The notes beneath the pieces were generated by a model. The model made no database searches and was not told where the DNA came from. It saw nothing but the letters and a program-made list of their open reading frames with translations. The position numbers and the translations under genes are program-made. From CAYLXP01 sp964387425 (lineage in GTDB: Bacteria; Verrucomicrobiota; Kiritimatiellia; UBA8416), in NCBI GenBank assembly GCA_964387425.1, contig CAYLXP010000053.1, positions 1-34,198 on the forward strand: 34,198 nt of DNA, written 5' to 3'. Every line of letters begins with the position of its first letter. Positions within the stretch are counted from its first letter, which is position 1. Shown here in pieces: positions 32,551 through 34,198 of this stretch.

Positions 32551-34198
32551 ATGAAGTGGGATGCTGAATGGATTCGGGGCGGATGGGCGACACGGACCTG
32601 TCCGATGCTGAGGCGGGATTTTCGACTCAATCAGGAGGTGGCTTCCGCCACGCTGCACGTTACGGCGCTTGGGGTTTGCGAACCCTGGCTGAACGGCAAG
32701 AAGATCGGCGACGTGAAGCTGCTTCCCGGCTATACCGACTATCACAAGCGCGTCTACTATCATTCGTTCGATGTGACAGACTGTCTGTCGGCAGGCGACA
32801 ATACGCTGTCCACGCTGCTGGGGCAGGGATGGTTTGCCGGGTATTGGGGCTTCAACCACCATAAGGGATATTATGGCCGGGATGCCTGGTTTGCCTGTGT
32901 GCTGGAAGTGGAGCTGGCGGACGGCAGTCGCGAACGGCTGGTTACCGATTCTTCCTGGGTCTGGAAAGACAGCCCACTGCTGAAGGCTGACCTGCTTGAA
33001 GGCGAGACCTATGATGCGCGCAAGGAGACGCCCGGCTGGAACGAGCCGGGGCTTGACCTGACCGACTGGCAGAATGTGGTTCTGATCAACCGCATGGAGA
33101 CGCCGCCTGAAATAGTCGAACCCCATCCCAGCGACCCGGTCCGCGAGATTGAAACGCTTTCCGCGAAATCGGTCAGCGAGCCGAAGCCCGGCTCCTACGT
33201 GTTTGACCTGGGGCAGAACATGGTCGGCGTGGTCCGGCTGAAAGTGAATGTGCCGGCCGGAACGAAGGTTGTTATCAAGCACGGGGAAATGTGCAACGCT
33301 GACGGAACGGTTTATCGCGACAACCTGCGTTCGGCTGAGTGCATTGACCGCTACATTGCCAAGGGAGGCGGCGAAGAGATCTGGGAGCCGCGCTTTACCT
33401 TCCACGGTTTCCAGTTTGTTGAGATAGAAGGCCTCCCCGCTGATTGCCTTCCGCCGCTCGACACCGTCACCGGTGTCGTCTGGATGTCGGATCTGAAGGA
33501 GACCGCAACGTTTGAGTGTTCTGATGCACGGGTCAACCGGCTGTTTGAGAACATTCGATGGTCATTCCGCGGAAACTATCTTGAGATTCCGACCGATTGC
33601 CCGCAGCGCGATGAGCGGCTGGGCTGGACGGGCGATGCGCAGATGTTCGTCAAGTCGGCGACCTATCTGGGCGATATCCGGAAGTTCTTCAAGAAGTGGC
33701 TGATCGATCTGAACGATTCGCAGCGCGAGGACGGTGCCTACCCGGAAGTGGCCCCGTATATGGGCATGTTCATTTTCGGGGTGGCCGCTTGGTCGGATGC
33801 CGGAATTATCTGCCCCTATACCCTTTGGAAACAGTATGGCGACCTTTCTTTTGTCCGCGACAATTGGTCGCAGATGAAGAAATACATGGAATACCTCGTT
33901 TCCGAGGGGAACAACCACAACGATGTCATCAAACACGCCTGCGGCGACTGGCTGCACATCAACTCGCCAACCCCCGACCGCTTGATCGGTTTGGCCTACC
34001 GTGCATTCGATGCACAAATGATGACGGAAATGGCTCGTGCGCTGGCTCTTGAAGATGACGCTGCGCATTTCGACAAAGCGTTACAGAGAAGCCGCGCGCT
34101 TTTCCGGGAAGAGCTGTTCGATGGCGACCGCGTGGCGGTCCAAACTCAGACCGCCTGTACGCTGGCCATCGCAATGGATCTGGTTGAAGGCGATGACT
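32551..34198 (+). CDS. GH78 alpha-L-rhamnosidase-like protein, 3' end beyond window
   Basis: Starts at ATG 32551 with AAGGA eight bases upstream; 549 residues are readable and the frame is still open at the window end. No signal peptide is visible (MKWDAEWIRGGWATRT), so it may be cytoplasmic. The N-terminal beta domains match rhamnosidase N-terminal/CBM67-like modules (ATLHVTALGVCEPWLNGKKIG, PGYTDYHKRVYYHSFDVTD, GQGWFAGYWG; later YVFDLGQNMVGVVRLK and PRFTFHGFQFVEIEG). The (alpha/alpha)6 barrel starts near residue 335 with the family signature DCPQRDERLGWTGDAQ (349-364), which supplies conserved acidic residues D354, E355 and D362. The C-terminal part of the barrel, with the second catalytic Glu, is not in the window. 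It would release terminal L-rhamnose from glycans or glycosides. The AraC-type direct repeat just upstream suggests sugar-responsive activation. Confidence 0.93.
   Translation, partial: MKWDAEWIRGGWATRTCPMLRRDFRLNQEVASATLHVTALGVCEPWLNGKKIGDVKLLPGYTDYHKRVYYHSFDVTDCLSAGDNTLSTLLGQGWFAGYWGFNHHKGYYGRDAWFACVLEVELADGSRERLVTDSSWVWKDSPLLKADLLEGETYDARKETPGWNEPGLDLTDWQNVVLINRMETPPEIVEPHPSDPVREIETLSAKSVSEPKPGSYVFDLGQNMVGVVRLKVNVPAGTKVVIKHGEMCNADGTVYRDNLRSAECIDRYIAKGGGEEIWEPRFTFHGFQFVEIEGLPADCLPPLDTVTGVVWMSDLKETATFECSDARVNRLFENIRWSFRGNYLEIPTDCPQRDERLGWTGDAQMFVKSATYLGDIRKFFKKWLIDLNDSQREDGAYPEVAPYMGMFIFGVAAWSDAGIICPYTLWKQYGDLSFVRDNWSQMKKYMEYLVSEGNNHNDVIKHACGDWLHINSPTPDRLIGLAYRAFDAQMMTEMARALALEDDAAHFDKALQRSRALFREELFDGDRVAVQTQTACTLAIAMDLVEGDD

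Noticed and set aside
32458..33405. Long N-terminal part of the minus-strand frame carrying the AraC helix-turn-helix
   Set aside because: It is antisense to the GH78 rhamnosidase and has no AraC ligand-domain features; only 32302-32457 shows homology.

Overview
The window looks like a metagenomic scaffold from a PVC-superphylum bacterium, most likely Kiritimatiellota or a close relative (Lentisphaerota, Planctomycetota). This is inferred from content: very large exported LamG proteins, three proteins related to the hydrazine synthase alpha subunit (HzsA-like) with CxxCH haem motifs, formylglycine-enzyme-like and discoidin domains, GH2 and GH78 glycosidases, and palindromic intergenic repeats. 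No rRNA, tRNA, CRISPR array, phage gene or transposase was seen. The sequence starts with a 13-base G run and holds a 100-N gap at 32180-32279, so order across the gap is not proven.

Layout. 149-6766 (+): two giant secreted LamG proteins; the first has a 573-bp tandem domain duplication, the second carries a PHP-type metallohydrolase domain. 7149-8494 (+): a coupled pair, an HTH plus GHKL-ATPase protein and a small STAS-like (DUF4325) protein, with a 15-bp palindrome upstream. 8517-16624 (-): two HzsA-like proteins and an IclR regulator; the IclR stop overlaps the GTG start of the second HzsA-like gene, and a perfect IclR-style palindrome lies upstream of the IclR gene. 17053-24109 (+): a GH2 beta-galactosidase-like enzyme and a third HzsA-like protein fused to SUMF1 and discoidin domains. 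This block looks like a regulated carbohydrate-degradation locus in which predicted extracytoplasmic cytochromes accompany a glycosidase; their substrate is unknown.

24148-28441: a macrodomain hydrolase, a very low-complexity Gly/Arg/Pro/Met/His-rich exported protein on the minus strand, and a three-gene overlapping operon (anchored periplasmic protein, ABC-2 permease, ABC ATPase). 28451-28785 is a nested palindromic repeat element. 28842-32179: a hypothetical acidic protein, a glycerophosphodiester phosphodiesterase, then a chain with ATGA overlaps: exported alpha/beta hydrolase, class II aldolase, and a secreted protein cut by the gap. After the gap: the last ~51 codons of an AraC-family regulator (minus strand), a direct repeat with exact 21-bp phasing, and a GH78 alpha-L-rhamnosidase running off the end.

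Most points of interest are regulatory or architectural: the IclR palindrome with overlapped cytochrome-like gene, the AraC-type direct repeat beside an AraC remnant, promoters that abut start codons without a ribosome-binding site (probable leaderless mRNAs), the HzsA-SUMF1-discoidin fusion, and the Met/His/Arg-rich repeat protein. All functions are read from sequence patterns only; no database search was run.
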